Shown: positions 1 to 8,633, counted from the first letter of the stretch. The stretch is 32,259 bases of DNA from Acidobacteriota bacterium (GCA_020851325.1 JADZCY010000064.1:1-32259), one strand, 5' to 3'. Numbers and translations are program-made. Notes: generated by a model from the sequence alone, not told the origin.

Positions 1-739
1 GCGACCGCTGCTGGTCGCCGTCCTCAGCCGCCTCGGACTGTACCACTACGGCTACGAGAAGAGCTACTCGCGCCGCGCACTGCGGCAGATGCTCGAAGCC
101 GCGGGCCTCGAGGTGTCGCTCGAGAGCGGCATCCTCTTCATGCCCGGCTGGCTGCGGATGCTCGACCTGTGGTGCCACACGCGCGCACGACCGCTCACCC
201 GCATCACCGGCGCGTTGGTACGCCCCTTCGCCTGGCTCGACCAGCGCCTGCCGGCGCTCAGGCGTCACGGCTATCTGCTGGCGTCGGTAGGCGTGAAGCC
301 CGTCTCGCCTGGCACCGGCCACACCGCCGGGCCATCGACGGGCGGCGCCGATGGACCGCACTGGCAACTGCCGGAGGCGAGCCCGACATCCGGTGCGGTG
401 CAGGCAGGGGCCGAATACGTCATCGACGCGCGCGGCTGCGATCCGGACGCCCTGCGATCGTTGTCGCGGCTGCAGGGCCTGTTCACCGAGGTGCAGGCCG
501 ACCTCGGCCTGCATCCGCTGGCGCCGCCGGTGTGGTACGTCTTTCCGGGCCAGGGCGGCATCACCGGGGTCGTGCTGCTGTCCGAATCGCACCTGACGGT
601 GCACACGTATCCGGAAACCGGTCTCGCGGCGATCAATCTGTATTGCTGCCGGCCGTCCATCGACTGGGCGTGGGAATCGCGCGTCGGCGCCTACCTCTCG
701 GCGCGCGAGGTCATCGTCCGCGTGCTGCCACGAGGCTGA
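1..739 (+). CDS. Methyltransferase C-terminus fused to S-adenosylmethionine decarboxylase (5'-partial)
   Basis: The reading frame is open from base 2, so the true start lies outside the window. The first ~100 visible residues look like the tail of a class I SAM-dependent methyltransferase: YSRRALRQMLEAAGLEV, then a hydrophobic stretch and HGYLLASVGVKP near the end of that domain. After a ~35-residue Gly/Pro/Ala-rich linker comes a complete SpeH/SpeD-like AdoMet decarboxylase domain (about codon 110 onward, counting from the ATG at 89). It carries the self-cleavage motif SESHLTVHTYPE, with the Glu-Ser bond at codons 584-589 where the pyruvoyl serine would form, and the downstream Cys in LYCC matching the catalytic Cys of the family. 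Known family role: decarboxylation of SAM to the aminopropyl donor for spermidine. A standalone SpeH is about 120-130 residues, so this fusion is unusual. An amino acid permease follows 46 bp downstream on the same strand. Confidence 0.8.
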   Translation, partial: RPLLVAVLSRLGLYHYGYEKSYSRRALRQMLEAAGLEVSLESGILFMPGWLRMLDLWCHTRARPLTRITGALVRPFAWLDQRLPALRRHGYLLASVGVKPVSPGTGHTAGPSTGGADGPHWQLPEASPTSGAVQAGAEYVIDARGCDPDALRSLSRLQGLFTEVQADLGLHPLAPPVWYVFPGQGGITGVVLLSESHLTVHTYPETGLAAINLYCCRPSIDWAWESRVGAYLSAREVIVRVLPRG

Positions 740-785
740 TCTTCAACCCGGTCAGCTCCGCCTTTCCGCTATAGTTCGCAGGCAT

Positions 786-2117
786 ATGGCGACCCTGGTG
801 CGGCGTCTCGGGCTGTGGAGCTCGATCGGACTGGTCATCGGGATCACCATCGGCGGCGGCATCTTCCGCACGCCGGCCGGCATTGCCGCGCGCGTGCCCG
901 ACCCCGTCTTCATGATGGCGGTGTGGGTGCTCGGCGGGTTGATCGTGCTCTGCGGCGCGCTCGCCTTCGCCGAACTCTCGGCGTCGATGCCGGAAACCGG
1001 CGGCATGTATGTCTACCTGCGCGAAGGCTGGGGCCGTCCCGCGGGCTTCCTCTACGGCTGGTCGCAGCTCGTGCTGATCCGTGCCTCGGCGCTCGGCGGC
1101 ATCTCGTCGGTGTTCGGTGAGTACTTCCTGCGCGTGTTCGGGGTCGATCCGGCGCTGCACCCGCAATGGGCCGACTACCTCGCCGCCGGCGCTATCGCCT
1201 TCGCGGCCGGCACCAACATCGTCGGCGTGAAGCTCGGGGCGCTGTTTGCCGGCATCTCGAGCGTCACCAAGTTCAGCGCGTTGGCGTTTCTGGTGGCGGC
1301 GTCGTTCCTGCTCGGCGGCGGGAATGCGGGTGGCAGCATGACGCATCTGGCCTCGAACGGCGCGCCGATCGATTGGGGGCTGTTCGGCCTCGCGTTGATC
1401 TCGGTGATGTGGGCCTACGACGGCTTTGCCGATCTCACCTTCGCCAGCGGCGAAGTCACCGACCCGCAGCGCAACCTGCCGCGCGCCATCATCATCGGCA
1501 CCATTGCCATCATCACGATCTACCTGCTGTCGAACGCGGCGTATCTCTACGTCACGCCGATCGAGCAGTTGAAGGACTCGCGCCTGATCGCCGCCGACAC
1601 CCTCGGCGCCATCTTCGGCCGCGCCGGCAGTTCGTTCATCGCCGTCGTCGTCATGATCTCGACGTTCGGATCGTTGATGGGCAGCATGCTGGCGTCGCCG
1701 CGCATCTTCTTCGCGATGGCCGACGACAAGCTGTTCTTCGAACCGATCGCCGCCGTCCACCCGAAGTGGCACACGCCGTACGTCGCCATCCTGCTCGCCG
1801 CCGGACTCGGCATCGCGATGACGATGACGCAGACGTTCGAGCAGTTGACGGACACGTTCGTGCTGGCGATGTGGCCGTTTTATGCGCTGAGCGTCGCCGC
1901 CATCTATCGTCTGCGCCGCTCACACCCGCACCTGCAGCGGCCCTACAAGGTGATTGGCTACCCCGTCGTGCCGGCAATCTTCATCGCCGCCGCGACGCTG
2001 CTGGTGATCAACGCGCTCATCACCGACCCGAAATGGACGTCGCTCACCTTCGCCATCGTCCTCGCCGGACTGCCGGTTTATTACGGGATGTTCGCCAAAA
2101 GAGGTGCTGAAAGGTAG
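786..2117 (+). CDS. APC-family amino acid permease
   Basis: A 443-residue integral membrane protein with about twelve hydrophobic segments. TM1 carries the APC signature GITIGGGIFRTP (residues 19-30), the unwound helix that holds the amino-acid backbone in LeuT-fold transporters. PETGGMYVYLREGWG and YDGFADLTFASGEV are also typical of the LAT/YfnA-like branch. Expected role: uptake or exchange of an amino acid or related amine across the inner membrane; the substrate cannot be read from sequence. It follows the AdoMet decarboxylase fusion by 46 bp on the same strand, so co-transcription is plausible, and a link to methionine or polyamine traffic is only inference. The last codons (RGAER and stop) already lie in the first unit of a tandem repeat that continues into the spacer. 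Confidence 0.9.
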   Translation: MATLVRRLGLWSSIGLVIGITIGGGIFRTPAGIAARVPDPVFMMAVWVLGGLIVLCGALAFAELSASMPETGGMYVYLREGWGRPAGFLYGWSQLVLIRASALGGISSVFGEYFLRVFGVDPALHPQWADYLAAGAIAFAAGTNIVGVKLGALFAGISSVTKFSALAFLVAASFLLGGGNAGGSMTHLASNGAPIDWGLFGLALISVMWAYDGFADLTFASGEVTDPQRNLPRAIIIGTIAIITIYLLSNAAYLYVTPIEQLKDSRLIAADTLGAIFGRAGSSFIAVVVMISTFGSLMGSMLASPRIFFAMADDKLFFEPIAAVHPKWHTPYVAILLAAGLGIAMTMTQTFEQLTDTFVLAMWPFYALSVAAIYRLRRSHPHLQRPYKVIGYPVVPAIFIAAATLLVINALITDPKWTSLTFAIVLAGLPVYYGMFAKRGAER

Positions 2118-2186
2118 CTGAAAGGTGCTGAAGGGTGCTGACAGGTGCTGAAGGGTGCTCAAAGGTGCTGAGGGGTGCTGAGGGTG
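2101..2186. repeat. Tandem repeat, GGTGCTGAAG type
   Basis: About eight head-to-tail copies of a 9-11-bp unit, approximately (A)AGGGTGCTGA, with scattered substitutions. The array starts inside the last codons of the permease, so the TAG stop lies in a repeat unit, and it ends where the second repeat type begins. The same unit type recurs at 18331-18419. Confidence 0.85.
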
Positions 2187-2313
2187 CCAAGCCGTCCAAG
2201 CCCCAAGCCCTCCAAGCCGTCGTTCAAGCCCTGCAAGCCCTGCAAGCCGTTCAGGCTTTCCAGCCCGCCAGCCCTTCAAGCCGTTCAAGCCGTTCAAGCC
2301 CTCCAAGCCGTCA
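2187..2313. repeat. Tandem repeat, CAAGCCNTT / CTTGAANGG type
   Basis: About fourteen degenerate 7-9-bp units of the form CAAGCCSTY (reverse complement CTTGAAGGG or CTTGGAGGG). It directly abuts the other repeat type on the left and stops a few bases before the SDR stop codon on the right. Together the two arrays fill the whole spacer between two convergent genes. Arrays of the same family are at 4787, 8690, 10901 and 32128. Confidence 0.85.
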
Positions 2314-2316
2314 GCG

Positions 2317-3093
2317 TTAGAAACCTTTTGATTGGCACCCGTCCACGACGACGGTGGTGCCGCTGATCCAGCTCGCCTTTGGCGAGGCGAGGAACGCGAT
2401 GGCGGTGCCGACTTCGTCCGCCGTGCCGAAGCGGCCGAACGGCAGTTCGCGTGAAATGAACTCGGCGATGCCCTTGGGATCGTCTTGCTGGCGCTTCCAC
2501 CACGTGCCGCCTTCGAAGCTGATCGATCCCGGCGCGACGCCGACGACGCGGATCTGATCCTTGGCGAGTTGCTGTCCGAGCGACTTGGTGAGGCTGATCT
2601 CCGCCGCCTTCACGGCGTTGTAGGTCATGCGGCCGCCGGCTTCGCGTCCGTAGATCGACGACACGATGATGATGGCGCCGCCGCCGCGATGGCGCATGTG
2701 CGGCACGGCGAGTTGCGAACAGCGAATCGCCGGGAACAGCGTGTTGTCGAACGCCTCGCGCCAGTCGTCGATGGTGGTCTGCTCGAGCGAACCGCCGCGG
2801 CCGAGACCGACGTTGTTGACGACGATGTCGATGCCGCCGCATTCGACGACGGCGGTTTCAATCAGGTGGTCGACGCCGGAAGGCGTCGACACGTCGCAGA
2901 CGGCAGTGACGATCTTCGTGCCGCGCGCCGCTTTCGATTTCAATTGCTGTGCGGCGCGGGTCAGCCCGTCTTCGCCGCGTGCAGCGACGACAACGGAGCA
3001 CCCTTCGGCGATGAGCGCCTGCGCGGCCGCCAAGCCAAGGCCGCGGCTGCCGCCGGTGATGACGGCGACCTTGCCGCCGAGTCCGAGATCCAT
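2317..3093 (-). CDS. SDR-family NAD(P)-dependent oxidoreductase
   Basis: A 258-residue classical short-chain dehydrogenase/reductase. Visible motifs are the cofactor-binding TGGSRGLG (13-20), NNVG (93-96, in place of the usual NNAG), catalytic Ser145 and the YxxxK pair Tyr158/Lys162, and a C-terminal ISGTTVVVDG segment common in FabG-like members. Arg39 after the second beta strand favours NADP(H), which is inference. The substrate is unknown. It is the last gene of a three-gene minus-strand unit, 16 bp after the DUF547 gene. The TAA stop is followed immediately by the tandem-repeat spacer. Confidence 0.9.
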   Translation of the reverse strand: MDLGLGGKVAVITGGSRGLGLAAAQALIAEGCSVVVAARGEDGLTRAAQQLKSKAARGTKIVTAVCDVSTPSGVDHLIETAVVECGGIDIVVNNVGLGRGGSLEQTTIDDWREAFDNTLFPAIRCSQLAVPHMRHRGGGAIIIVSSIYGREAGGRMTYNAVKAAEISLTKSLGQQLAKDQIRVVGVAPGSISFEGGTWWKRQQDDPKGIAEFISRELPFGRFGTADEVGTAIAFLASPKASWISGTTVVVDGCQSKGF

Positions 3094-3109
3094 GTCGCCT
3101 CCGAACGTC

Positions 3110-3940
3110 TCACCGTCGATTGGTGAGGTCGTTCAGCCTCCAGTCGAAGTCGTGAAAGGCCATGCGGAAGTTGTTCTGTTCCAGGAAATCCGCTTCGCTG
3201 CGCACGGCCAACGGGCTGACGAGCGCCATCACGGCACGCTCGAGCGGGCTGCGCGAGGCGAACACCGGCGCCGCCTTGTCGGCGTACTGCTCGATGAACA
3301 TCGGCTCGCGCCACGAGAAGATCGGGCTTACGCTGACCACCGCGTTGGGGATATCGACGTGCACCAGTTCGCGGCGATCCACCACTTCACGCGCCGCCTG
3401 ATCCAGTTGAGCGTCGAGGCGCTCGGCCGTGTAGGCCTCGCTGTGCAGACGTCCACCGCCCAGCGCGCCGCGCCCGAGCGCCAGCACCGCGCGCGCGTCG
3501 CCCAGCGGCGCAATCAAATCCTTCTCGATCTGATCGAGCGTCAACGCGCGGCCGGCGGCGCGGAACGTCCGCCGCTCGAAGGCGCCGCTGATCTGACGGA
3601 TGCTGCCGGGCGGATACGACGCGGCGCGGCCCTGAATGGGATAGCGGTCGATGACGGTGTTGAGGACGAACGCGTTGTAGGCGTTGATCCAGAACGCGAG
3701 TTGCCGCTCGCGCGGCCAGGCGCTGACATCGACGCTGCCCAGCGAGGCGACGTAGCGATCGAAGCGCGCCCGTTCCAGCTTGAGCGCGTTGTAGTAGACG
3801 AGCCCGTCGCGAACGTAGATGTCGAGAATGGCGTCGAACGGGCGGTGCAGCGGATCGACGGCTGGCGCGGGCGCGTCCTGCGCACGCAGGCCGGAGGCCA
3901 CCGCGCACGCCAGGACCACCGCCAGCAGCATCCGCGTCAT
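3110..3940 (-). CDS. Secreted DUF547-domain protein
   Basis: The ATG at 3940 gives 276 residues beginning with a signal peptide (MTRMLLAVVLACAVASGLRAQ), and it overlaps the stop of the upstream hydrolase as ATGA, which supports this start. A frame open further upstream is antisense shadow of the hydrolase. The body carries the DUF547 hallmark FWINAYNAF (83-91), followed by a region with LHSEAY matching the conserved second half of the family. DUF547 has no established biochemical role; members are usually exported or envelope-associated. It is translationally coupled to the alpha/beta hydrolase and followed by the SDR gene. I infer no specific function. Confidence 0.85.
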   Translation of the reverse strand: MTRMLLAVVLACAVASGLRAQDAPAPAVDPLHRPFDAILDIYVRDGLVYYNALKLERARFDRYVASLGSVDVSAWPRERQLAFWINAYNAFVLNTVIDRYPIQGRAASYPPGSIRQISGAFERRTFRAAGRALTLDQIEKDLIAPLGDARAVLALGRGALGGGRLHSEAYTAERLDAQLDQAAREVVDRRELVHVDIPNAVVSVSPIFSWREPMFIEQYADKAAPVFASRSPLERAVMALVSPLAVRSEADFLEQNNFRMAFHDFDWRLNDLTNRR

Positions 3941-4752
3941 GGCAGCGACGACAGGAAATCGCCGAGCACGGTGTTGAACCGTGCCGGTTGTTCGAGGTTC
4001 GGCAGGTGCCCGGCGCCGGGGATGATCTCGAGCCGCGCGCCGGGGATGGCCGCGGCCATCTTCTGCGCGTCGGCCACCGGCGTCAGCGCGTCTTCTTCGC
4101 CGACGACGATGAGCGCCGGCACGGTGATCGTCGTCGCCAGTTCGGACGAGTCGGGGCGATCCATCATGCGGCGGATGGCGCCGCGCAGCGCGTCGGGCGA
4201 CTGCTGCTTGATGAAGCGCCGCACCGTCGGCTCGATCGTCGCGTCGCTCGCCACCGTCGTCGCGCCGAGGAGCTTCGGCATCATGTCGCGCGACACGCCC
4301 GACGGGCCTTCGCGATCGACGAGTGCCAGCATGCTGCGCCGGTTGGCGCGGCCCTCTGACGTGTCGGCGGTCATCTTCGTGTCGGCGAGCACGATCGCCT
4401 CGACCATGTGCGAGACCTTGCGCATCACCGCGAACGTCGCGTAGCCGCCCATCGAGCATCCGCCGACAACCGCGCGCGTGATGCCGAGTTCGCCGAGCAG
4501 GTCGGTCACGTCATCGGCGTAGTCGTCGATGGCCGGCAGCGTCGGGTTGGGATCGGTTGTGCCGCCAAACCCGCACAGGTCCGGCGTGATCAGCCGCCAG
4601 CCCTTCGGAATGCTGCGGATCTGCGGCTCCCACATTCCCGCGCCAAGTGGAAACGCGTGCAGCAGCACGATCGTCCGCAGGGCGTTGCCGCCGGGAACGG
4701 AATCGAGATAGGCGATGGTGCGGGAGCCAATGTGACAGTACTGCCGAGTCAT
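3937..4752 (-). CDS. Alpha/beta-fold hydrolase
   Basis: With the ATG at 4752 the protein is 271 residues. The frame extends 54 bases further upstream to another ATG, but those codons run through the 4787-4825 repeat array and are unlikely to be coding. Canonical hydrolase features are present: HAFPLG oxyanion-hole loop (32-37), nucleophile elbow GCSMGG with Ser100, the acid Asp221 in VVGEEDALTP, and His249 in GAGHLPNLEQP. The family includes enol-lactonases, esterases and C-C hydrolases, and the substrate cannot be assigned. No signal peptide is seen, so it is probably cytoplasmic. It is first in the hydrolase-DUF547-SDR unit and divergent from the RraA-like gene. Confidence 0.88.
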   Translation of the reverse strand: MTRQYCHIGSRTIAYLDSVPGGNALRTIVLLHAFPLGAGMWEPQIRSIPKGWRLITPDLCGFGGTTDPNPTLPAIDDYADDVTDLLGELGITRAVVGGCSMGGYATFAVMRKVSHMVEAIVLADTKMTADTSEGRANRRSMLALVDREGPSGVSRDMMPKLLGATTVASDATIEPTVRRFIKQQSPDALRGAIRRMMDRPDSSELATTITVPALIVVGEEDALTPVADAQKMAAAIPGARLEIIPGAGHLPNLEQPARFNTVLGDFLSSLP

Positions 4753-4786
4753 GCGGTGCCGCAATTGTATATCGGCGTCCCGAACT

Positions 4787-4825
4787 CCAGTCCTCCAGCC
4801 CTCCAAGCCCCAAGCCCTTCAAGCA
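4787..4825. repeat. Short tandem repeat array, CCTCCAGCC/CTTCAAGCC type
   Basis: Four to five degenerate 7-9-bp units of the same family as 2187-2313, lying between the divergent starts of the hydrolase (4752) and the RraA-like gene (4842). It occupies nearly half of the 89-bp region that should hold both promoters. Confidence 0.75.
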
Positions 4826-4841
4826 AAGTAGACTGTGCCGC

Positions 4842-5549
4842 ATGTCTTCGCCCTTTGCCTCCCTTGCCGGCTTCGACTGGACGACGCCATTCATTGCTGA
4901 TGCCTGCGTGCTCCTCGGCCTTCCCGTCCGGCTCGGGCCGCCGGGGATTGCGCCGATGGCGCGCGAGATGCGCGTGGCCGGACCGGTGGCGCCGGCTGTG
5001 CATTCCGGCAGCACCGACGTGTTCCTCGAGGCGATTGCCGAAGCCCGCCGCGGCGACGTGCTCGTCATCGACAACAACGGGCGGCTGGACGAGGGCTGCA
5101 TCGGCGACCTCGTCGCCGGCGAAGCGCACATGAGCGGTCTGGCGGCGATCATCGTCGATGGGGCGCATCGTGACAGCGCGGCGGTACGCGCCATCGGCAT
5201 TCCTGTCTGGTCGCGAGGCACGTCGCCAACCGGTCCGCTCGAACTGCGACGCCGTCACTCCACGGCGCTCGATGCGGCCACCTGCGGACCGACGACGGTG
5301 ACGCGGCAGGATGCGGTGTTTGCCGACGAGGATGGCGTGGTGTTCGTGGCGCTCGCCGAGTGCCCGCGCGTCATTGACGCCGCGCGCGATATCGCCACGC
5401 GTGAACAGGCGCAGGCGGCCAAACTGATGAGCGGCGAACTGTTGCGCGATCAGCTCGACCTCGCCGGCTACCTGCGGCGCCGTGGCGACGATCCGGAGTT
5501 CACCTTCCGCGCCCACCTCAAGTCGATGGGCGGTGCGATCGAGATCTAG
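4842..5549 (+). CDS. RraA-like / HMG aldolase-family protein
   Basis: The ATG at 4842 gives 235 residues; the open frame upstream is repeat-derived. The fold signature is GDLVAGEAHMSGLAAIIVDG followed by Arg110-Asp111, matching the G...RD metal and substrate site of the RraA/4-hydroxy-4-methyl-2-oxoglutarate aldolase family, which is often mis-annotated as demethylmenaquinone methyltransferase. GDVLVIDNNG (71-80) is the conserved preceding strand. The C-terminal ~60 residues extend past the usual core, as in the longer aldolase-like members rather than the ~160-residue E. coli RraA. A pyruvate-class aldolase or decarboxylase is the likeliest activity, but the substrate is unknown. It is convergent with the ADOP permease, the two stops being 4 bp apart. 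Confidence 0.82.
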   Translation: MSSPFASLAGFDWTTPFIADACVLLGLPVRLGPPGIAPMAREMRVAGPVAPAVHSGSTDVFLEAIAEARRGDVLVIDNNGRLDEGCIGDLVAGEAHMSGLAAIIVDGAHRDSAAVRAIGIPVWSRGTSPTGPLELRRRHSTALDAATCGPTTVTRQDAVFADEDGVVFVALAECPRVIDAARDIATREQAQAAKLMSGELLRDQLDLAGYLRRRGDDPEFTFRAHLKSMGGAIEI

Positions 5550-5553
5550 ACCA

Positions 5554-8274
5554 TCACTCGTCGCGCAGGGCTTCGATCGGCTGGATGCGCAGGCCCTGCC
5601 GCACCGGACCGATCGCCGCGATCACGCCGATCGTCAGCATCAGCAAGACGACGAGCGGCAGCAGCATCGCGCGGTAGTTCCGGATCATGTCGCCCTCGAG
5701 GACTTGCTCCAGACCGACGGCGACAATCAGGCCGACGAGCGCGCCGGCACCCATCTGGACCAGCACGCGCGAGAAGATGCCGACCAGGATGCGGTTGCGA
5801 TTCGCGCCGAGCGCGACGCGAATGCCGATCTCACGCCGCCGCCGCGCCACCGTGAACGACATCAGCGAATAGATGCCGGCCGATGAGAGCAGGATGACGC
5901 TGAGGATCACCAGCGCCAGGCTGACGCCGATCAGCCGCATCATGCCCTGAGCCTGCCTGTACGCGATCTCGGCGGTTGACACGTCGAGCAGCATCACGTC
6001 GGCATCGATCGACGCGCTGAGGTCGCGCAGGGGATCGGCCAGCGCCGCCGGATCGCCGGTGCGCGCGCGCACGCTGAGGCGGGCGGGGTACAGCTCGGCC
6101 GCGGCCACGGCGTGATACACCCGGCCTTCCGACTCGTCGTCGAACGATCCGGGCACAGGAAAGTCGGGCACGACGCCGACGATCTCATACCAGCGTTCGA
6201 GCACGACATCCCGCGACGGCGCCTCGCGGCTTCGGCCGACGTACTTGATCCGGCGGCCGAGCGGATTGGCGCCACCGAACACCTGATCGACCAATCCGCG
6301 GCTGACGAGCACGCCAGGCGTCACGCCGGATGCGTCGGCCGACGCATCGGCGGCGGTGGGGCCGCGCCCGATACTGACCGGTACGTCGAACGCGGAGAAG
6401 AAGTTGGTGCCGACGCGATTGAATCGCACCAGCGTGCCGCGCTTGGTGCCCTCGACGATGTTGTAGTCGACGGCATCGATGGGTACGGGCACGCCGTCAG
6501 CCTCGAGCACCACGGCAAGCTCGCGGCCGGGACTGGTCAGCGAAAACGTCACCTCACGCACGCGTGCATCGTCTTTCAAGCGGCGCTCGATCTCCGCGAG
6601 CGCGCCGCCATACCGGGCGGCGAATGCCTTGTCACCCGCCTCGGTCGGCGGTGCCGCCGCGCGATCGAGCGACAGGCTCGCGCTGAGGAACTCGGCGGTA
6701 GCGTAGCCGCCGCCGGATTGCAGCCGCAAGGCACTCCACGCGAAGTACGTCGCCATCGGCAGCGTCGCGACGGTGACCGCGACCTGGGCGACGATCAGCG
6801 CCGTCCACAGCCGCCCCATCTGCGTGCGCGATCCGCTGCCGGGCGAGAGCGTCTGCAGCCGCGTGTGGACGTGACGGCCGGTGGCCTTGAGCGCCGGCGC
6901 CACGCCAACGATGACCGCCGCCAGCAGGGTCAGCCCGACGACGTAGATCACGGTACTGGTTTGCAGGTGCAGTGAGAACCAGAAGGGCCACTCCCCGACC
7001 ATGGTGAGCATCGCGCTCTCGAGCTGACGGAGTCCCACGGCGGTGAGCCCGATACCGATCGCCGCCGATATGCCGGCGAGCATCAGCGCCTCGACGAACA
7101 GCTGCGCGACGATCCGGCGCCGGCTGGCGCCGAGCGCGCCTCGCACCGCGATTTCGCCTTCTCGCGTTGCCGTCCGCGCGTAGACGAGGATGGCGACGTT
7201 GACGCAGACGAGGACCAGCAACAGGACGATGGCGACCTCGATCGCGTAGACCGCGAGCACGTTCTCCGGCTCGTCCATGTCGCTGAAGGCGTGGGTGTAG
7301 GCAATCACCCGCGGGCGCAGGTGTTCGTGCGTCGCCGGCGACGCGACCGCCAGACCTCCGCTGATCGCGGTCAGCTCCGCCTGCGCGCTCTCGAGTGTGG
7401 CGCCGGGCGCGAGCCGCCCGAACACGTTGATGTTGGGACCGCTGCGCGGTGCATAGGCGGCGGCATCGAGACGCCACGGGATCCAGAAGCTGTGGTACGT
7501 CGGGAACCCGAACCCTTCCGGCATCACGCCGACGATCGTGTAGGTCGTCGGACCCAGCGCGACGGATTGGCCGACGATGTCCGGATCACCGCCGAAGCGG
7601 CGGATCCACTCGTCATGACCGATGACGATCACGTCAGGCGCACCCGTGCGCTCGTCTTCCGGCAGCAGCGTCCGGCCGCGATACGCCTCGACACGGGCGG
7701 CGCGGAACGCCGACGCCGAGATCTCCGCCACCATCACGACCTCGGGCGACCGGTCGCCGATGATCAGGTTGCGCTCGATGTTGCGCGACATGCTGAAGTC
7801 CTCGACGGACGTCGCGCCGCGCCACGTCTCGAGGTCGTAGAGCACACGCACCTCGCGATTGTTCGTCGAAACGTCCCAGTTGACGAGCGCAACCAGGCGA
7901 TCCCCCTCGGGCAGCGGCAGCGTCGTGCCCATCGCCATCGAGACGAGGGTGAAGGCGCCGGCGGCGATCGTAATGCCGACCGACATGCCGAGCACGCTGA
8001 CGAGGCTGAGGCCCGGGTAGCGGAGCAGCATGCGCCAGGCGAGCGTGAAATCGAGCGCCGAAAACGCCGGGCCCCGACGGAACCGGCGCTGGCGTTGCCG
8101 CTCGACGAGTCCAGTACCGATCGCATTCACACAGGCCGCAAGGCCGAATGACAGGCGCGCGCGTCCCGTGCGGGTGCTGAGTTCGCGGTGGAAGGCGTCG
8201 ATCATCTCCACGCCATAGCGATCACGGTGGCGGCGAGGGAAGGCGCGCAGCGCCAACTGATACAGGCGCGTCAC
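5554..8274 (-). CDS. ADOP-family MacB/FtsX-like ABC permease
   Basis: A 906-residue duplicated permease. A ~80-residue cytoplasmic N-terminal region (LYQLALRAFPRRHRDRYGVEM...) precedes TM1, a MacB-like periplasmic domain, and a first FtsX module with AVRGALGASRRRIV. A second TM plus periplasmic segment follows, then a second FtsX module with GIRVALGANRNRIL. This layout is that of acidobacterial duplicated orphan permeases, which usually lack an adjacent ATPase gene, and none is visible here. Function is presumably MacB-like mechanotransmission or export; the substrate is unknown. The GTG start overlaps the stop of the upstream padR gene, indicating translational coupling. Confidence 0.92.
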   Translation of the reverse strand: MTRLYQLALRAFPRRHRDRYGVEMIDAFHRELSTRTGRARLSFGLAACVNAIGTGLVERQRQRRFRRGPAFSALDFTLAWRMLLRYPGLSLVSVLGMSVGITIAAGAFTLVSMAMGTTLPLPEGDRLVALVNWDVSTNNREVRVLYDLETWRGATSVEDFSMSRNIERNLIIGDRSPEVVMVAEISASAFRAARVEAYRGRTLLPEDERTGAPDVIVIGHDEWIRRFGGDPDIVGQSVALGPTTYTIVGVMPEGFGFPTYHSFWIPWRLDAAAYAPRSGPNINVFGRLAPGATLESAQAELTAISGGLAVASPATHEHLRPRVIAYTHAFSDMDEPENVLAVYAIEVAIVLLLVLVCVNVAILVYARTATREGEIAVRGALGASRRRIVAQLFVEALMLAGISAAIGIGLTAVGLRQLESAMLTMVGEWPFWFSLHLQTSTVIYVVGLTLLAAVIVGVAPALKATGRHVHTRLQTLSPGSGSRTQMGRLWTALIVAQVAVTVATLPMATYFAWSALRLQSGGGYATAEFLSASLSLDRAAAPPTEAGDKAFAARYGGALAEIERRLKDDARVREVTFSLTSPGRELAVVLEADGVPVPIDAVDYNIVEGTKRGTLVRFNRVGTNFFSAFDVPVSIGRGPTAADASADASGVTPGVLVSRGLVDQVFGGANPLGRRIKYVGRSREAPSRDVVLERWYEIVGVVPDFPVPGSFDDESEGRVYHAVAAAELYPARLSVRARTGDPAALADPLRDLSASIDADVMLLDVSTAEIAYRQAQGMMRLIGVSLALVILSVILLSSAGIYSLMSFTVARRRREIGIRVALGANRNRILVGIFSRVLVQMGAGALVGLIVAVGLEQVLEGDMIRNYRAMLLPLVVLLMLTIGVIAAIGPVRQGLRIQPIEALRDE

Positions 8275-8633
8275 TTCGGGCCTCCGAACATGTTCTGCGC
8301 GCGGGCCACATCGAGGAGCGCCCGCAGCCGTTCGGATTCGGCGCGCGCGACGGCACGGCCGAAGCGGGTGCGCTGGTAGTACCGCCGCGGCGGCCCGCCG
8401 CTCGCATCGCCCTTGGGCGTCGATTCGGTGACCAGGCCTTCGTCCACCATTCTGGCGAGCGCGGCGTAGAGCGTGCCGGGAAGGATGGCCTCGCGGCCGT
8501 CCGTCATGGCCGACACCGCCTGCATGATGGCGTAGCCGTGCATGGCCTCGCCGTCGCCGAGGGCGAGCAGCACCTGATAGGTGGAGGGTTTCAGCGGGAT
8601 GAGCTCGGCGGGGTCGCGGGTGAGTCGGCGCAT
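8271..8633 (-). CDS. PadR-family transcriptional regulator
   Basis: A 120-residue winged-helix protein with the PadR landmarks HGYAI (32-36), LPGTLYAALARMVDEGLV (51-68) and the wing region PPRRYYQRTRFG, then a short C-terminal helix for dimerisation. It lies directly upstream of the ADOP permease, with stop and start overlapping. This pairing is routine in Acidobacteria and suggests that the regulator represses its own operon. An ATG at 8633 with a TAAGGCG-like ribosome site fixes the start. Confidence 0.93.
   Translation of the reverse strand: MRRLTRDPAELIPLKPSTYQVLLALGDGEAMHGYAIMQAVSAMTDGREAILPGTLYAALARMVDEGLVTESTPKGDASGGPPRRYYQRTRFGRAVARAESERLRALLDVARAQNMFGGPK

Noticed and set aside
3941-4459. 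Upstream extension of the DUF547 frame to 449 codons
   Set aside because: The added part is antisense-like, Arg/Asp/His-rich shadow of the hydrolase gene; the ATG at 3940 starts a proper signal peptide and overlaps the hydrolase stop.
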